Source of the DNA: Methanohalophilus levihalophilus
GTDB lineage: Archaea; Halobacteriota; Methanosarcinia; Methanosarcinales; Methanosarcinaceae
DNA length: 64,000 bases
Direction: 5' to 3'
Assembly (NCBI RefSeq): GCF_017874375.1
Contig: NZ_JAGGLK010000002.1
Span: forward strand, 248,001 to 312,000
Of the stretch, positions 45,064 to 54,943 are shown one piece after another; position 1 is the first letter of the stretch; every line of letters begins with the position of its first letter. The notes under the pieces are model-generated. The model worked only from the letters and a program-made list of their open reading frames with translations, was not told the DNA's origin and did no database searches. A program made the position numbers and the translations under genes.

Positions 45064-46056
45064 GTGTTGTTACTTTACTTAATGACCTTGCTTTTAATTC
45101 CTGCTTTATTACTGATGGTCATTGCAGGGTACTATATCTTTGTACCAGCTGATGTTCGCAACAGCAGGAAGAATATCCGCCGTTTGAAACGCTGGGCTCA
45201 CTTCCTGACTGATATTTTGCTGTACACCATACCAATGCTGGTGGTTTATGCACTGGTGCATCTTCAGGACATTGCAGCAAGTGCGGTTGGCATTCCCGCA
45301 GGACAGAATTATGCCCGTTACATAATGATACTTGAGGGCGATTCTGTAAGCCTTATACAGGAACTAGCTACCCCTTTGCTCACTTATGTAAGCGGGTTCT
45401 TTTATTTGCTGATGTTCCCGTTTTTGATTGTGTTTACCTTCCTTCTCTTGCTATACTTGCAACGATACAGGGCAACTCAGGAATTTGTTGTAGCATTTAT
45501 ACTCATCTACATGTTTGCATTTCCTTTCTTTGTCCTTTTTCCGGTCCATGTGACGGGCTATACTCTTGCGTGCGTAACTCCCCTGCTTTATAACCTGAGC
45601 CCAATTATAGCTCATGGAGTCCGCATTGTTGATCCAACCCTTAACAACTGTTTCCCCAGTCTCCATGCGGCCCTGTCCATGATGGCTATGTTGGTAGTGC
45701 TGCATAATGTGGAATCCCGGCGCTATAGGATTTTCTCAATAGTCACAACTGCCACCATTCTCTTTACCATTCTTTATCTTGGAATCCACTGGATTACTGA
45801 TCTTGTTGGGGGTATTCTTCTGGCAGTAATATGCTGCTTTGTAGCTTTCCGGTATAGCGATTCACTGTTTGGTTCCTATAGGTCTCTGATTGCCAGAATT
45901 TCATATTATCTGCGAAAACCAAGTGTTCCATGTGTCAACTGCAATTCAAGGATAAAAATGAAATCGGATCTTTCCTGTCCAAATTGTGGGATGAGCTATG
46001 GAAGCACCATGAAAATGTCATCTTTTGTTGAAAGATTCAGGAAATTTTTTACTTAA
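45064..46056 (+). CDS. PAP2-family membrane phosphatase with C-terminal zinc ribbon
   Basis: 330 residues. About six membrane helices. Phosphatase motifs face the outside: NCFPSLHAALSMMA (the P-S-x-H motif, ~197) and GIHWITDLVGGI (H...D, ~240), as in inositol-phosphorylceramide synthase-like and phosphatidic-acid phosphatases. Residues ~292-316 form a cytoplasmic zinc ribbon (CVNCNSRIKMKSDLSCPNCG), an uncommon addition. It may recycle polyprenyl or ether-lipid phosphates. GTG start 8 nt after GGAGGT. Its last 8 bp overlap the convergent flippase gene. Confidence 0.8.
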   Translation: MLLLYLMTLLLIPALLLMVIAGYYIFVPADVRNSRKNIRRLKRWAHFLTDILLYTIPMLVVYALVHLQDIAASAVGIPAGQNYARYIMILEGDSVSLIQELATPLLTYVSGFFYLLMFPFLIVFTFLLLLYLQRYRATQEFVVAFILIYMFAFPFFVLFPVHVTGYTLACVTPLLYNLSPIIAHGVRIVDPTLNNCFPSLHAALSMMAMLVVLHNVESRRYRIFSIVTTATILFTILYLGIHWITDLVGGILLAVICCFVAFRYSDSLFGSYRSLIARISYYLRKPSVPCVNCNSRIKMKSDLSCPNCGMSYGSTMKMSSFVERFRKFFT

Positions 46057-47077
46057 GCATCCGGTTTACCAGTACGGTATCCCGAAGGATTTTGAAGCTC
46101 ACAAATCCCCCGACAAGCAGGTTCAGATAGTAGGTGAAAGCACGCCACGAAACAACGACAATTCCAAGAACGTACGTGGGTACAAATATGGAAAAAAGCG
46201 TTGTGGCTCCAATTTCTGCCACGCCGCTGGAGCCTGGTGTGGTTGGTATAACTACAACTATCATCAATAGCACCTGAGCTGCATAGACTACTAATCCTGC
46301 AGGCTCAATGTTTAATCCGATAAGGATTACTGGAAGCATGGAAAATTCTACAAACCAGAAAAATAGTGTGCATATAATACCCTTAAAGAGTCCTTTTCTT
46401 CCCTTGCTCAGGATATAATATATGCTGTCATGGAATTCTTCCACTTCGGCGTCAATTTTCTCAGAAAGGGTGCAAAAAAATACTTTTCTTTTTTTACCAA
46501 CTCTGCTTTCACATCCCTTGACAATCCATTGGATCGCTTTTCTGGTATGTTTTGGCTTCCATATGGCGTAGAGTAAAAGACCAAGTATGAAAAGCAGGAA
46601 TATTTCGCCTAATACCAGAATAGTGTCAATCCGATGGTATGTTGTGATGTCCCTGAAAAGATATAGTGCAACGGGTGCAGCCATTAGAATGAATATAGCA
46701 TCCAGAACTCTCTCCCCCAAGACTACCGCTGTAGCGCTTCCGACTGGCATTTCATTGCTATTGAGCAAATGAATGCGAAGAGGTTCTCCTCCAATTGAGG
46801 ATGGAGTTATAGAAGCCAGGAATGTACTGGATATTACTATCTGGACTGCTTTTGTAAGTTCAATCTCATATCCGAGGGCTTTTGAAAGGACACTAGTCCG
46901 CAATCCCCATACTAAAAATGAAGTGAGATGCAGGAGTATTGCAAGCACTATGTAGGCAGGTTTTATGTTGCGTATACTTTCAAGGGTATTGGCATCGATA
47001 GTATAAACCAGAACTGCGGCCATTACGACCAGACTTATCAGAAAAGATAATGCTATCCATTTGGTTGTTTTCTTCAT
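46049..47077 (-). CDS. UPF0104/AglD-type lipid flippase-like membrane protein
   Basis: 342 residues with about eight membrane helices, lysylphosphatidylglycerol-synthase membrane-region family (DUF AglD/MprF-like). Signatures: LTSFLVWGLRTSVLSKALG (~50-70), SSIGGEPLRIHLL (~95), ATAVVLGERVLDAIF and VIPTTPGSSGVAEIGATTLF (~280-300), the family's P-T-P-G-S-x-G loop. Members assist in lipid or glycan-lipid transfer. Adjacent to a glycosyltransferase on the same strand, which supports a glycan role. TAA stop. Confidence 0.85.
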   Translation of the reverse strand: MKKTTKWIALSFLISLVVMAAVLVYTIDANTLESIRNIKPAYIVLAILLHLTSFLVWGLRTSVLSKALGYEIELTKAVQIVISSTFLASITPSSIGGEPLRIHLLNSNEMPVGSATAVVLGERVLDAIFILMAAPVALYLFRDITTYHRIDTILVLGEIFLLFILGLLLYAIWKPKHTRKAIQWIVKGCESRVGKKRKVFFCTLSEKIDAEVEEFHDSIYYILSKGRKGLFKGIICTLFFWFVEFSMLPVILIGLNIEPAGLVVYAAQVLLMIVVVIPTTPGSSGVAEIGATTLFSIFVPTYVLGIVVVSWRAFTYYLNLLVGGFVSFKILRDTVLVNRMLK

Positions 47078-47146
47078 GGTATCTTTTTTGGGAATGCTTC
47101 ATTACGAAACTTATAGGTTGTATGTTAGGAATAGATGGCTATACAC

Positions 47147-48277
47147 TTATATTCTTTTGTCTCCCGCTAGAGTTTCCATAATTTTTCGTATTTCAGAGGC
47201 ACCCTCTAATTCCAGAGCAAGCGCAGAAAGGTTTTTTGGGGATGTGAGTTTTCCGGAAATGCATTCCTTTACACGATTCATAATGTCATCTGCACTGCTG
47301 TTATACTCCATGCGGAATCCGCAATTTTGTGTTTCCAATCCTTTTGCGTTATTCTGTTGCTCAGCATGCCCTATGTCTGGAAAGGAAATTACCGGTATTC
47401 CAAATGCAAGGGCTTCCATCATGGTGGTATGTCCTCCAGGTGCAATCACCACATCCGAGCCTTTTAGGAATGGATACTGGTCAGGAACAAATGGCATCAT
47501 ATTAACATTTTCAGGTAAATCATCGAAATCCTCTGTCTTGATTCCCGGTCCGGTGAGCATCGTATAATTGATACTGGAATCTTTTTTTGCAGCTTCAATT
47601 ATACTCAGGAAAATGGGTTTTCGATAGCCGAATCCTCCCACAAGGGAAAGTACATGAGGTTTTGCTAGTTCTTCCGCGTTTACAGTATCCGGTTTCTTTG
47701 CAGGAAGGGGCCCACTGTAAATTGTTTTTTCCTCAATTTGGCTTTCAAAATCCAGGTTTAGCTGACATATTGTATTGGGCTTTGGGAAATCCGGAACGAC
47801 TATATTATCAACTTTTCGAAAAACGGTTCTGTAAAATGTCCTGGCAGCTTTTCCAAGCATGCGGAAGACAAATCCGTCTTTGAAGAACTCTTCCATGTTT
47901 GATTGGTTGACCATCAGAACAACAGGGATATGGTATCTTAAGGCAGACAGGGTTCCAAGGTAGTAGCTGTCAGAAAGAATTACATCAGGTTTTTCGCGCT
48001 TAACCATTTTCATAACCCGGAAAAGGCCGCGAATCTGTCTTAGCTTCAAGCTTTCCTTAACAGAAGTGCTCATGTCCAGTGATCCGCCATCTCCCACAAG
48101 CCGGATTTCTGGAGGTATGGCATTAACCATAAATCCATTTTTTTGGATTATTTCCGCGGAATACCCATAGGCACCAAAAAGAACCTCATGGCCTGCTTTT
48201 TCGAGTTCTTTTCCTACAGACATGCTGCGTGCTGTATGGCCCAATCCTTCTCCGCAGACAAATATGAATACTTTCAT
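47147..48277 (-). CDS. glycosyltransferase (GT-B, MGT/MurG-like)
   Basis: 376 residues. N-terminal MKVFIFVCGEGLGHTARSMSVG has the G-x-G-H-x-x-R donor/acceptor loop of UDP-sugar GT-B enzymes; VLSLVGGFGYRKPIF starts the C-terminal domain (~215) and FLKGSDVVIAPGGHTTMMEALAFGIPVISFP is the nucleotide-sugar-binding segment with the family H-x-T-x-x-E pattern. Acceptor unknown, likely a lipid-linked glycan or diacylglycerol-type lipid. It lies 69 bp upstream of the flippase gene. TAA stop. Confidence 0.87.
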   Translation of the reverse strand: MKVFIFVCGEGLGHTARSMSVGKELEKAGHEVLFGAYGYSAEIIQKNGFMVNAIPPEIRLVGDGGSLDMSTSVKESLKLRQIRGLFRVMKMVKREKPDVILSDSYYLGTLSALRYHIPVVLMVNQSNMEEFFKDGFVFRMLGKAARTFYRTVFRKVDNIVVPDFPKPNTICQLNLDFESQIEEKTIYSGPLPAKKPDTVNAEELAKPHVLSLVGGFGYRKPIFLSIIEAAKKDSSINYTMLTGPGIKTEDFDDLPENVNMMPFVPDQYPFLKGSDVVIAPGGHTTMMEALAFGIPVISFPDIGHAEQQNNAKGLETQNCGFRMEYNSSADDIMNRVKECISGKLTSPKNLSALALELEGASEIRKIMETLAGDKRI

Positions 48278-48348
48278 AACAAGCCTCTGCCTTCGGAGAG
48301 GGTTTACCTGTTTTAATAAGTTGTCTTTGAATTCAAATAAAAAAGTTG

Positions 48349-48372
48349 CAGTAGGAACTCATGCTCCTACTG
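48349..48372 (-). terminator. hairpin terminator of the small zinc-ribbon gene
   Basis: CAGTAGGA (48349-48356) pairs with TCCTACTG (48365-48372) around 8 nt. On the minus strand it is followed by a T run (complement of the A tract at 48338-48344) and it lies 47 nt after the stop at 48420. Confidence 0.6.
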
Positions 48373-48419
48373 TGATTGCCTGCAAAGGCATTTTTGGATT
48401 TCAACAGTGTCTCTTGTTT

Positions 48420-48551
48420 TTACTGTGCAAGTGCCTGCTTCTCTGATTTCATATAGCAGGCTAATGTACAGAACGTTCTTTCGCGGGACACATTTTCGAC
48501 TACTGAAAAGTGATTTCCGCAAATAGGGCATCTTCTTTCTGAATATCGCAT
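48420..48551 (-). CDS. 43-residue zinc-ribbon protein
   Basis: Reads MRYSERRCPICGNHFSVVEN, then SRERTFCTLACYMKSEKQ. Four cysteines in C-x2-C...C-x3-C spacing form a zinc ribbon or treble clef similar to the small archaeal DUF2116-type proteins. ATG at 48551 with GGTGGT upstream, TAA stop, own terminator, TATA-like TATATAATTG on the minus strand around 48569-48580. Role unknown; nucleic-acid or protein binding are the obvious possibilities. A longer open frame on the same strand in another phase ends in TAG and is not real. Confidence 0.75.
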   Translation of the reverse strand: MRYSERRCPICGNHFSVVENVSRERTFCTLACYMKSEKQALAQ

Positions 48552-48615
48552 TGTACCACCAAGCCAATATCAATTATATCTATGGTGGCAGAAATATATA
48601 AGTCCTGCGCTAAAT

Positions 48616-49038
48616 TTAGAGTTTTTCTGCCGGTGGGGTGGTGTTCAATTTGACGTATTTAACACCCTTCAATGCCATGAGTCCTTCGTCAAGCCCTTTA
48701 ACATCTTTCCCATCCCCGTCAAAAATAATTACTTCGAGGCAGTTTTCCTTGTCAAGATGGATGTGGATGGAGGATTTTATCAGATCCGAGTAGTCATGCT
48801 GGACGTCGGCAACAGCATTTGAAAGCCCTCTCTTGGTATGATCATAGATCAGGGTTATTGTACCTACTCTCCTTCCACTGATGTCGTTCATCCATTCGTA
48901 ATAATTGATATAACTTCGAATGGCATCTCTTATTCCTTCGGATCTGGAAGAGTATCCTCTTTCCATTATAATGGAATCAAATTTGTTCAAGAGGTTATCA
49001 GGCAACGATACGCCAATTCTCATAAGTTCCGGATCCAT
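48616..49038 (-). CDS. nikR: nickel-responsive regulator NikR
   Basis: 140 residues. N-terminal ribbon-helix-helix ([19 protein letters not shown] then [13 protein letters not shown], residues ~5-50) and C-terminal ACT-like nickel domain with [21 protein letters not shown], which places the conserved His, His-x-His and Cys nickel ligands. Represses nickel uptake when nickel is abundant. ATG at 49038 chosen because GGAGGTGA lies ~5 nt upstream; further upstream in-frame starts lack one. No nickel transporter lies beside it in the window. TAA stop. Confidence 0.92.
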   Translation of the reverse strand: MDPELMRIGVSLPDNLLNKFDSIIMERGYSSRSEGIRDAIRSYINYYEWMNDISGRRVGTITLIYDHTKRGLSNAVADVQHDYSDLIKSSIHIHLDKENCLEVIIFDGDGKDVKGLDEGLMALKGVKYVKLNTTPPAEKL

Positions 49039-49226
49039 TTTACTCACCTCCATATCATTGGATTTTTTTCTTAATAACATTTTGTGTTACGTATACATTT
49101 GAAATTGGCTACTAATAGCATAAGCATTGATGATGAAAGCTAATCACTGACGTCATTGGGTCAAAAAAGATTCTGGTAGTGAAAAATCCAAATGCTAACG
49201 ATATTGAGTGGCTGGTGGAAGGAAGT

Positions 49227-49481
49227 TCACTTTTTTAGTAAAGCGTCAATGTCTATCTCCGCATCTTCAAGACGATTTTTCAAAAAGTCCTTGGCATCAT
49301 CTATGCCTTTATTGTACAAATCAAATCCTACAATCTGCAAAAAGCTGTTTAGAAGATCTTCAGCAGCAATGATGCCAATATCTTCATCACGCTCATCTTT
49401 AAACAAGGATATTATCTCTTGAATGCATTTTTTCCTTTTCTCCTCAGAAAGGACGTCATATGATCTTCTAACAGCCGTCAT
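49227..49481 (-). CDS. DUF2164-family protein
   Basis: 84 residues. VLSEEKRKKCIQEIISLFKDERDEDIGIIAAEDLLNSFL then YNKGIDDAKDFLKNRLEDAEIDIDALL matches DUF2164, a small helical family found in many prokaryotes without known function. TGA stop. Monocistronic as far as visible, divergent from purC. Confidence 0.8.
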   Translation of the reverse strand: MTAVRRSYDVLSEEKRKKCIQEIISLFKDERDEDIGIIAAEDLLNSFLQIVGFDLYNKGIDDAKDFLKNRLEDAEIDIDALLKK

Positions 49482-49637
49482 ATTTCCACCAATAGCAAAT
49501 TTTTCAGAGAGAATTATTTGGTATGAATGTAAAAGCTATATATCTGTCTTTTTATGTATACTTCTCTTGTGGGAGACCGGACATTTCCTTGCGTAAATTT
49601 ATTATTGAAAATAGCTTATTTGGTATCGGAGATTGCC

Positions 49638-50363
49638 ATGCCAGAGATAGAAATTAAAGATGAGTTGTATTCTGGAAAAGCTAAGACAATTTACAACACA
49701 AATGATCCGGATGTTATGGTTTCCCACTTCAGGGATAGCCTGACCGCGTTTGATGGTAAGAAGAAGAGTGAAGCTGAGAAGAAGGGTTACTATAACGCCC
49801 AGATTTCAAAGAAGCTCTTTGAGATGCTTGAAGATGCCGGGATAAAGACTCACTATCTTGGTATGCTGGATGATGAGCGCATGCTGGTCCAGAGAGTCGA
49901 AATTATTCTTATTGAAGTGATTCCAAGGAACATCGCTGCCGGTTCCATCACCCGCAAATACCCATTTGAAGAAGGTTTCCGCTTTAAGGAGCCTGTTGTT
50001 GTGATGGATTACAAGAGTGATGAACACGGTGATCCAATGCTTAATGACGACATTGCAGTAGCACTTGGTGTCGCAACAAGGGAAGAAATTGCAAAAGTCA
50101 AAGAACTTGCATTGAAGATCAATGAGCTGTTAACAACCTATCTGGAGAAGCAGGGATTGCTTCTTGTTGATTTCAAACTGGAATTCGGTCGCAGAAACGG
50201 TGAAATTGTGCTTGCAGATGAAATCTCATGTGACACCTGCCGCTTCTGGGATGCAGGAACCGGTGAATCCCTTGATAAGGATGTTTTCAGGTTTGACAAA
50301 GGCGACGTTACAGGCACCTATGAAAAGGTTGCCCGCCGCATTGTCCCGGAGATCTTTGAATAA
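49638..50363 (+). CDS. purC: SAICAR synthetase
   Basis: 241 residues. Joins CAIR and aspartate in purine synthesis. Motifs: [11 protein letters not shown] (ATP loop, ~10), [14 protein letters not shown] (~30), [27 protein letters not shown] (~88-112), [11 protein letters not shown] (~172) and [23 protein letters not shown] (~190-212). Start at 49638 after GGAGATTGCC; the frame upstream to 49554 looks non-coding. TAA stop. Confidence 0.95.
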   Translation: MPEIEIKDELYSGKAKTIYNTNDPDVMVSHFRDSLTAFDGKKKSEAEKKGYYNAQISKKLFEMLEDAGIKTHYLGMLDDERMLVQRVEIILIEVIPRNIAAGSITRKYPFEEGFRFKEPVVVMDYKSDEHGDPMLNDDIAVALGVATREEIAKVKELALKINELLTTYLEKQGLLLVDFKLEFGRRNGEIVLADEISCDTCRFWDAGTGESLDKDVFRFDKGDVTGTYEKVARRIVPEIFE

Positions 50364-50448
50364 TTTTTAAAGGAAACTATGGATTCCTGCCTTTTTTGTG
50401 GCAGGATTCCCCTTTGTCTTATTTTTGACTAAAAAACGGGGGATTGAA

Positions 50449-51894
50449 ATGGAAAAATATGATGTTGTAATCATAGGTGCAGGAGCAAGTGGCCTTTTGG
50501 CGGCACTTACGCTTTCAAAACACGGGAAAAAAGTGCTTGTTCTTGAAAAACAGCCCCATGTAGGTGGGAACTGCAATAGTTATACTGTCGACGGTTTTCA
50601 GGTTGACACAGGTCCTCATGCGATTTCCCATCTTGCGGCCGGCCCCCTAAAAATACTGATGGAGAACTATTTTGACTACCTCCCGATTTTTGAGGATTAT
50701 GGAGATTACTTCGTCAGGACAGAACGGAGTTTTGTCAAGGTTCCTTCCAACCTGAAAGAGTTTGCCGTATTTGATCCCCTTCCAAAGAAAGACAGGCTGG
50801 TTATTGCCCAGGCTCTTACAAAGGAACTCACGCTTTCAACATTCGGCTTTGATCTTTCAAAGCAATCCGTTTACGATGCCTTGCCTAAAAACCTATCAAA
50901 GGATACCTACGACTTCGTTGATTCCATCTCCCATTTCCTTTCCGGCAGATCAATGAAAGAAACTTCTGTGCACAGGATACTGACCGGAAGTAGCTTTGTA
51001 AGGGATAGTGTGACTCAGGAGCAGTTTGACAGTATTGTTGGCAAACCTGAGAAGCCTGCAGTCGAGTCAATTCTCCAGTCTATTATTCCTGCTGGATATC
51101 ATGCATCCTTGCAGGGGCGCATTAATAGCGTATCAAACCAGTTTTCATCTCTTGGCAGGCTTGCAACTAACAAAGCCAGCTCTTCACAGGGGTATCCTCG
51201 AAAAGGCCTCAAAGCCCTGCTAAATGCACTCCTGTTTTCCCTTCCTAACTCAGTTGAGATCAGGACTGAATGTAAAGTCAGTAGCATACTGGTGAAGGAT
51301 GGTAAGGTTATAGGTGTGGAAGCAGATGAAACGTATCTTGCTGACGTGGTCATCCACACAGGTTTTGCAAGTACTTTACCCTCTCTTGTGGAAGAGCTGC
51401 CCACTTCATATGTGGATGAACTAAATGGAATAGTTCACAGCAGGAGTCTTACATTGTGGGTAGGATTTGATAAGGTGCTGAAAGAGTTTGACTACATAGG
51501 CTCTGAAATCTGGTTTAAGGATCATGCTTATTGGGCAATGCCCATAAGCAATTATGATGCTTCCCTTGCTCCAAAAGGAAAACAGCTTGTGGGGTTTGCT
51601 TTTGCCATAGATGAAAACTCCTCTGCAGATACGGAAATTAAAAAGGCATATGAAACCGTTTTCAGGGCTGTTCCAAATGCCGAGGACCATGTGGAAATGC
51701 AGCATGAGCAGATTACAATCCCGGAAAAAGCTGCAGTCACTATTAACGGCAAATTTGCAGAAATAAGAACTCCTGTCACAAATCTTTATGTGGCAGGCAC
51801 GGATACGGATAGCCGCAGTATGGGTATTACACGTGCGGCTTATTCCATAATTGAGCTGTTAAGAATATTAAATGAAGATTCGAATCTTCATTGA
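50449..51894 (+). CDS. FAD-dependent CrtI-like oxidoreductase
   Basis: 481 residues. Dinucleotide-binding motif VVIIGAGASGLLAALTLSKHG (~6), followed by VLEKQPHVGGNCNSYTVDGFQVDTGPHAISH, the phytoene desaturase/amine oxidase opening, and a C-terminal FAD segment TNLYVAGTDTDSRSMGITRAAYS (~445-468). Family members saturate or desaturate isoprenoid chains; no carotenoid genes lie near, so in a methanogen it might act on isoprenoid lipids or quinone-like carriers. ATG at 50449 with GGGGGATTG upstream. TGA stop. Confidence 0.8.
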   Translation: MEKYDVVIIGAGASGLLAALTLSKHGKKVLVLEKQPHVGGNCNSYTVDGFQVDTGPHAISHLAAGPLKILMENYFDYLPIFEDYGDYFVRTERSFVKVPSNLKEFAVFDPLPKKDRLVIAQALTKELTLSTFGFDLSKQSVYDALPKNLSKDTYDFVDSISHFLSGRSMKETSVHRILTGSSFVRDSVTQEQFDSIVGKPEKPAVESILQSIIPAGYHASLQGRINSVSNQFSSLGRLATNKASSSQGYPRKGLKALLNALLFSLPNSVEIRTECKVSSILVKDGKVIGVEADETYLADVVIHTGFASTLPSLVEELPTSYVDELNGIVHSRSLTLWVGFDKVLKEFDYIGSEIWFKDHAYWAMPISNYDASLAPKGKQLVGFAFAIDENSSADTEIKKAYETVFRAVPNAEDHVEMQHEQITIPEKAAVTINGKFAEIRTPVTNLYVAGTDTDSRSMGITRAAYSIIELLRILNEDSNLH

Positions 51895-51900
51895 TGGTCC

Positions 51901-52593
51901 TTACCTTCTCAAAATCATTGTTCTGAGGCGATCTGCTGCATGTTCTGCTTTGTCAGCAATGTCGCCAGTGAGTTTTACAAGCTCCGTAAGGTGATATACG
52001 GCAGCTCCACCAAGTTCGTCTTCAGAGTTGAAGATTTTAGTCATCAAGTCTTTCTCGATGATGTCAACTTCGTGCTCAAGTTCTTCTACTCTTGGGACGA
52101 GGGCAAGGGCTTCTTTGACGTCTTTTTTACCGAAGGATGATTCCAGCATATCTCCGAGCTCATCTACAAGAAGTTTATACGTGTCAACAGCTTCAACTGT
52201 TTTTTCTACAAATCTTCCGAATTCTTCCTTTAGATCCTGGGGCATTTCACATTCCCTTAAAGTCAGCCAGAATCCGACTTCCTGAGCAACGTCTGCAATT
52301 GAATCCTGTGGTTTGAGGAAATTAAGCAGATCTTCTGCTTTTACCGGAAGCATTATGGATGAGGATATTTCACTCCTGATGGTTTGTTTAATGACATCTG
52401 CCTCATGCTCGATGGAATCAATCTGGTTGCTGTATTCAACTACTGCATCCATGTTTCCTTCACAATATGCTTCATATGCCTTCTGGACTGCATGGGTTGC
52501 TTCCACGCCTTTGCTGGCATGCATTGCAATCGGCTTGAAAGGCGACTTTGCAAAAACATCCAGAACTGTACGAATATAATCAAATCTTTTCAT
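51901..52593 (-). CDS. PhoU-like DUF47 phosphate-transport regulator
   Basis: 230 residues, all-helical DUF47/PhoU-like protein: [45 protein letters not shown] and [19 protein letters not shown] carry the E-x-x-x-D metal-binding patterns. Partner of PiT phosphate transporters. The ATG overlaps the pit TGA (ATGA), showing translational coupling. TAA stop. Confidence 0.9.
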   Translation of the reverse strand: MKRFDYIRTVLDVFAKSPFKPIAMHASKGVEATHAVQKAYEAYCEGNMDAVVEYSNQIDSIEHEADVIKQTIRSEISSSIMLPVKAEDLLNFLKPQDSIADVAQEVGFWLTLRECEMPQDLKEEFGRFVEKTVEAVDTYKLLVDELGDMLESSFGKKDVKEALALVPRVEELEHEVDIIEKDLMTKIFNSEDELGGAAVYHLTELVKLTGDIADKAEHAADRLRTMILRR

Positions 52594-53627
52594 ATTCCAA
52601 CCCCCAGTAATAGTGCGAATATAGCTGCGGAAGTAAGTGCAGCTACAGGTACTGTAATTATCCATGATGCTATAATTTTGCCTATGACACTAAGGTCAAC
52701 AGCTGCAAGACCGCCTGCAAGCCCGACCCCTATCACAGAACCTACAAGGGTATGTGTGGTGGAAATCGGAAGGGAACTGTAGCTGTGTAAAATCACCACA
52801 GAAGCTGTTGCAAACTGTGCTGCGAATCCTCTTGTGGGAGTTAGTTCAGTTATCCTTGTTCCGATGGTTTCAATCACGCGGTATCCCCATGTTCCAAGTC
52901 CCAGTACCATTCCAGCTCCGCCGACTGCGAGAACCCATATTGGAACGGCACCTTCGGCGGCAGCAAGGGCATTAAGTCCTGCGTATATAGGCCCAACAGC
53001 ATTTGCAACATCGTTAGATCCATGTGCAAATGCTATGTAACAGGCAGCTATGATTTGCAGGTAGACAAATTTTTTCTCTATAGTATGTGGGTTATCCGCT
53101 CTTTGCAGAAATAAGAATCGTATAAGTGAGAATAGCGCGTAAGCAAGTATTGCTCCAAGGACCGGGGAAAAGAGCCAGCTTCCTACAATTTTTGCCATGA
53201 CGGCCCACTTGATTTCACTCAGTACAATGATGTCCATGAATGAGGCCACAATTCCAAAACCAAGTACTGCACCAACGATAGAATGGGTTGTTGAGACCGG
53301 CAGATTGTAGAATGTTGCAAAGGTGATCCAGAATCCTGCAGCGAGGATTGCAGCGAGCATTCCAAGTACTACCAGATGAGGATCAATTGCTTTTATTGCA
53401 TCAAGGGGAACAATTCCTTTGGCAATTGTTGTTGTAACGCGGTTTCCAAAAAAAACCGCTCCGATAAATTCAAAAATTGCTGCAATTATAATAACCTGCT
53501 TCAGGGTCAGCGCACCACTGCCAACTGAGGTTCCCATGGCATTCGCCAGGTCATTGGCACCTATGTTCCAAGCCATGTATAAACCGGCAAGAACTAAAAT
53601 AATGATAAATGGGTCAAAAATATCCAT
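52590..53627 (-). CDS. pit: PiT-family inorganic phosphate transporter
   Basis: 345 residues with about nine to ten membrane helices. Two inverted signature repeats: [25 protein letters not shown] (~18-42) and [19 protein letters not shown] (~196-214), the GANDxANA motif of PiT carriers, plus [16 protein letters not shown] and [16 protein letters not shown]. Cation-coupled phosphate uptake. First gene of pit-phoU; a TATA-like sequence (minus strand ~53680-53700) precedes it. Confidence 0.93.
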   Translation of the reverse strand: MDIFDPFIIILVLAGLYMAWNIGANDLANAMGTSVGSGALTLKQVIIIAAIFEFIGAVFFGNRVTTTIAKGIVPLDAIKAIDPHLVVLGMLAAILAAGFWITFATFYNLPVSTTHSIVGAVLGFGIVASFMDIIVLSEIKWAVMAKIVGSWLFSPVLGAILAYALFSLIRFLFLQRADNPHTIEKKFVYLQIIAACYIAFAHGSNDVANAVGPIYAGLNALAAAEGAVPIWVLAVGGAGMVLGLGTWGYRVIETIGTRITELTPTRGFAAQFATASVVILHSYSSLPISTTHTLVGSVIGVGLAGGLAAVDLSVIGKIIASWIITVPVAALTSAAIFALLLGVGI

Positions 53628-53725
53628 TGTATAACTCCATATCTCTGAGGATTAGAGCTATCTTTTGCAAATATATGTTACCTATATAGTTTCATATTGC
53701 TATATAGATCAATATAGATTACAGG

Positions 53726-54943
53726 TTAATTCAAGAACTGTGACAAAGATGTTTGTTTTTGGAGATATGGCAACAATTTGGACTGAGATTGCCATTCACT
53801 CCGGCTTGTATGAATTCTCTTTTCCATATCCAGAAGTGCGCTTTCAAGGGTCTCAAATGTCTGCGGTTTTGTGGCCATTGCATCTCTTGCAGCTTCCCTG
53901 ACTACCCATACGCCAAGAGGTGCCCAGTATTCCGGTGTAATCTCCCGGATTGCAAATATGGCAGCCTGTCGTCTTGTTTTCTGGAAATATTCAAGAACCG
54001 GTAATCTTGCGGCATAGTAACCTCCTGCCAGATTTGAGTATCCCTTTTTTCCGGTCGCACCTTCCATGTCATGTCCTACCCAGGAGTTTGCACCGGACCA
54101 GACGGTTCTTTTCATCCAGATTTCAAGCAATTCAAAAGAATAGGCCCTGGGATAAAGCAGGATTTCAAAGTGATTCCCAAGACAACCTCCGCTGAAAACC
54201 TGTATGTCCCTTACTTCGGGGTAATCAAGTGCTTGTCTTGCCAGCTCTTTTCCCACCATATCGTCTGTGGCGGTTATCGCCCATCTGGTAGGGACAAGCT
54301 TGCGCTTTTGCCCAAGCAATCCGATTGAAAGGAGGCGGGTAATGTGTTCGGTTTCAATGTCAGAATCGAATAATTCGAGGGCTGCGTCTTTAGCAAGGGC
54401 ATCGGTGTCATATGTCAGGTAATCCACTTTTCCGGGGACTTTCGGGTTTTCCGCCAGGTCGAATTTTTCCACGTTTCCGGCAGGACCCATGGGCGTCATC
54501 ACGCCATCAAAGCTGGTCGTTGCTTTCAGAGTTTTGTTAAAACGTGCTTCTGCATCAACAGGCTGGCTGGAGAGGGCCAGTTCCTGAGCTTTTTCTATTA
54601 GCTGATTGTTGAGGGGTTGCTTTACATCGGCAAGTGTACTGGCACGTACAAGGCTGCATCTTTGGTGAATGATATCCTCAATACCCATTTTCAGGAGTTT
54701 CTTCGGATCTTCAAGATCCCATGCATCGTCTCCTGATACTTCCGGAGGTATCATGGGCCCGGCTTTTACCTGTGGGTAGCCGTATCTTCCGACAAAAACC
54801 GCAGGAGGGGATGCTCCAAAAACATCTTTTTTTCCTTCCTGTAAAAAAGACAGATTAGAAGTAGTTTTAAGCTTTTCAAGAATCGGGCATCTGGGTCTTC
54901 CACATAGGCCTTTGCCCTTGCACTGAATACACCTGTTACTCAA
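53726..54943 (-). CDS. nreA: NreA-type DNA repair protein with C-terminal PIP box
   Basis: 405 residues. N-terminal zinc region CIQCKGKGLCGRPRCPIL, then FGASPPAVFVGRYGYPQVKAGPM and GANSWVGHDMEGATGKKGYSNL, features of the archaeal NreA/NreB family. The last residues QKQTSLSQFLN form a PCNA-interacting (PIP) motif. In haloarchaea the family acts with PCNA in repair of mitomycin damage (known for the family). Start is TTG at 54943, overlapping the upstream regulator stop (TTGA) with GAGGAAG ~8 nt upstream; an earlier GTG is possible. TAA stop. Confidence 0.88.
   Translation of the reverse strand: MSNRCIQCKGKGLCGRPRCPILEKLKTTSNLSFLQEGKKDVFGASPPAVFVGRYGYPQVKAGPMIPPEVSGDDAWDLEDPKKLLKMGIEDIIHQRCSLVRASTLADVKQPLNNQLIEKAQELALSSQPVDAEARFNKTLKATTSFDGVMTPMGPAGNVEKFDLAENPKVPGKVDYLTYDTDALAKDAALELFDSDIETEHITRLLSIGLLGQKRKLVPTRWAITATDDMVGKELARQALDYPEVRDIQVFSGGCLGNHFEILLYPRAYSFELLEIWMKRTVWSGANSWVGHDMEGATGKKGYSNLAGGYYAARLPVLEYFQKTRRQAAIFAIREITPEYWAPLGVWVVREAARDAMATKPQTFETLESALLDMEKRIHTSRSEWQSQSKLLPYLQKQTSLSQFLN

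Noticed and set aside
48367-48573. 68-codon minus-strand frame ending in TAG
   Set aside because: It is another phase of the 43-residue zinc-ribbon gene, whose Cys spacing, Shine-Dalgarno and terminator identify the true frame. It therefore does not count as a TAG-terminated gene.
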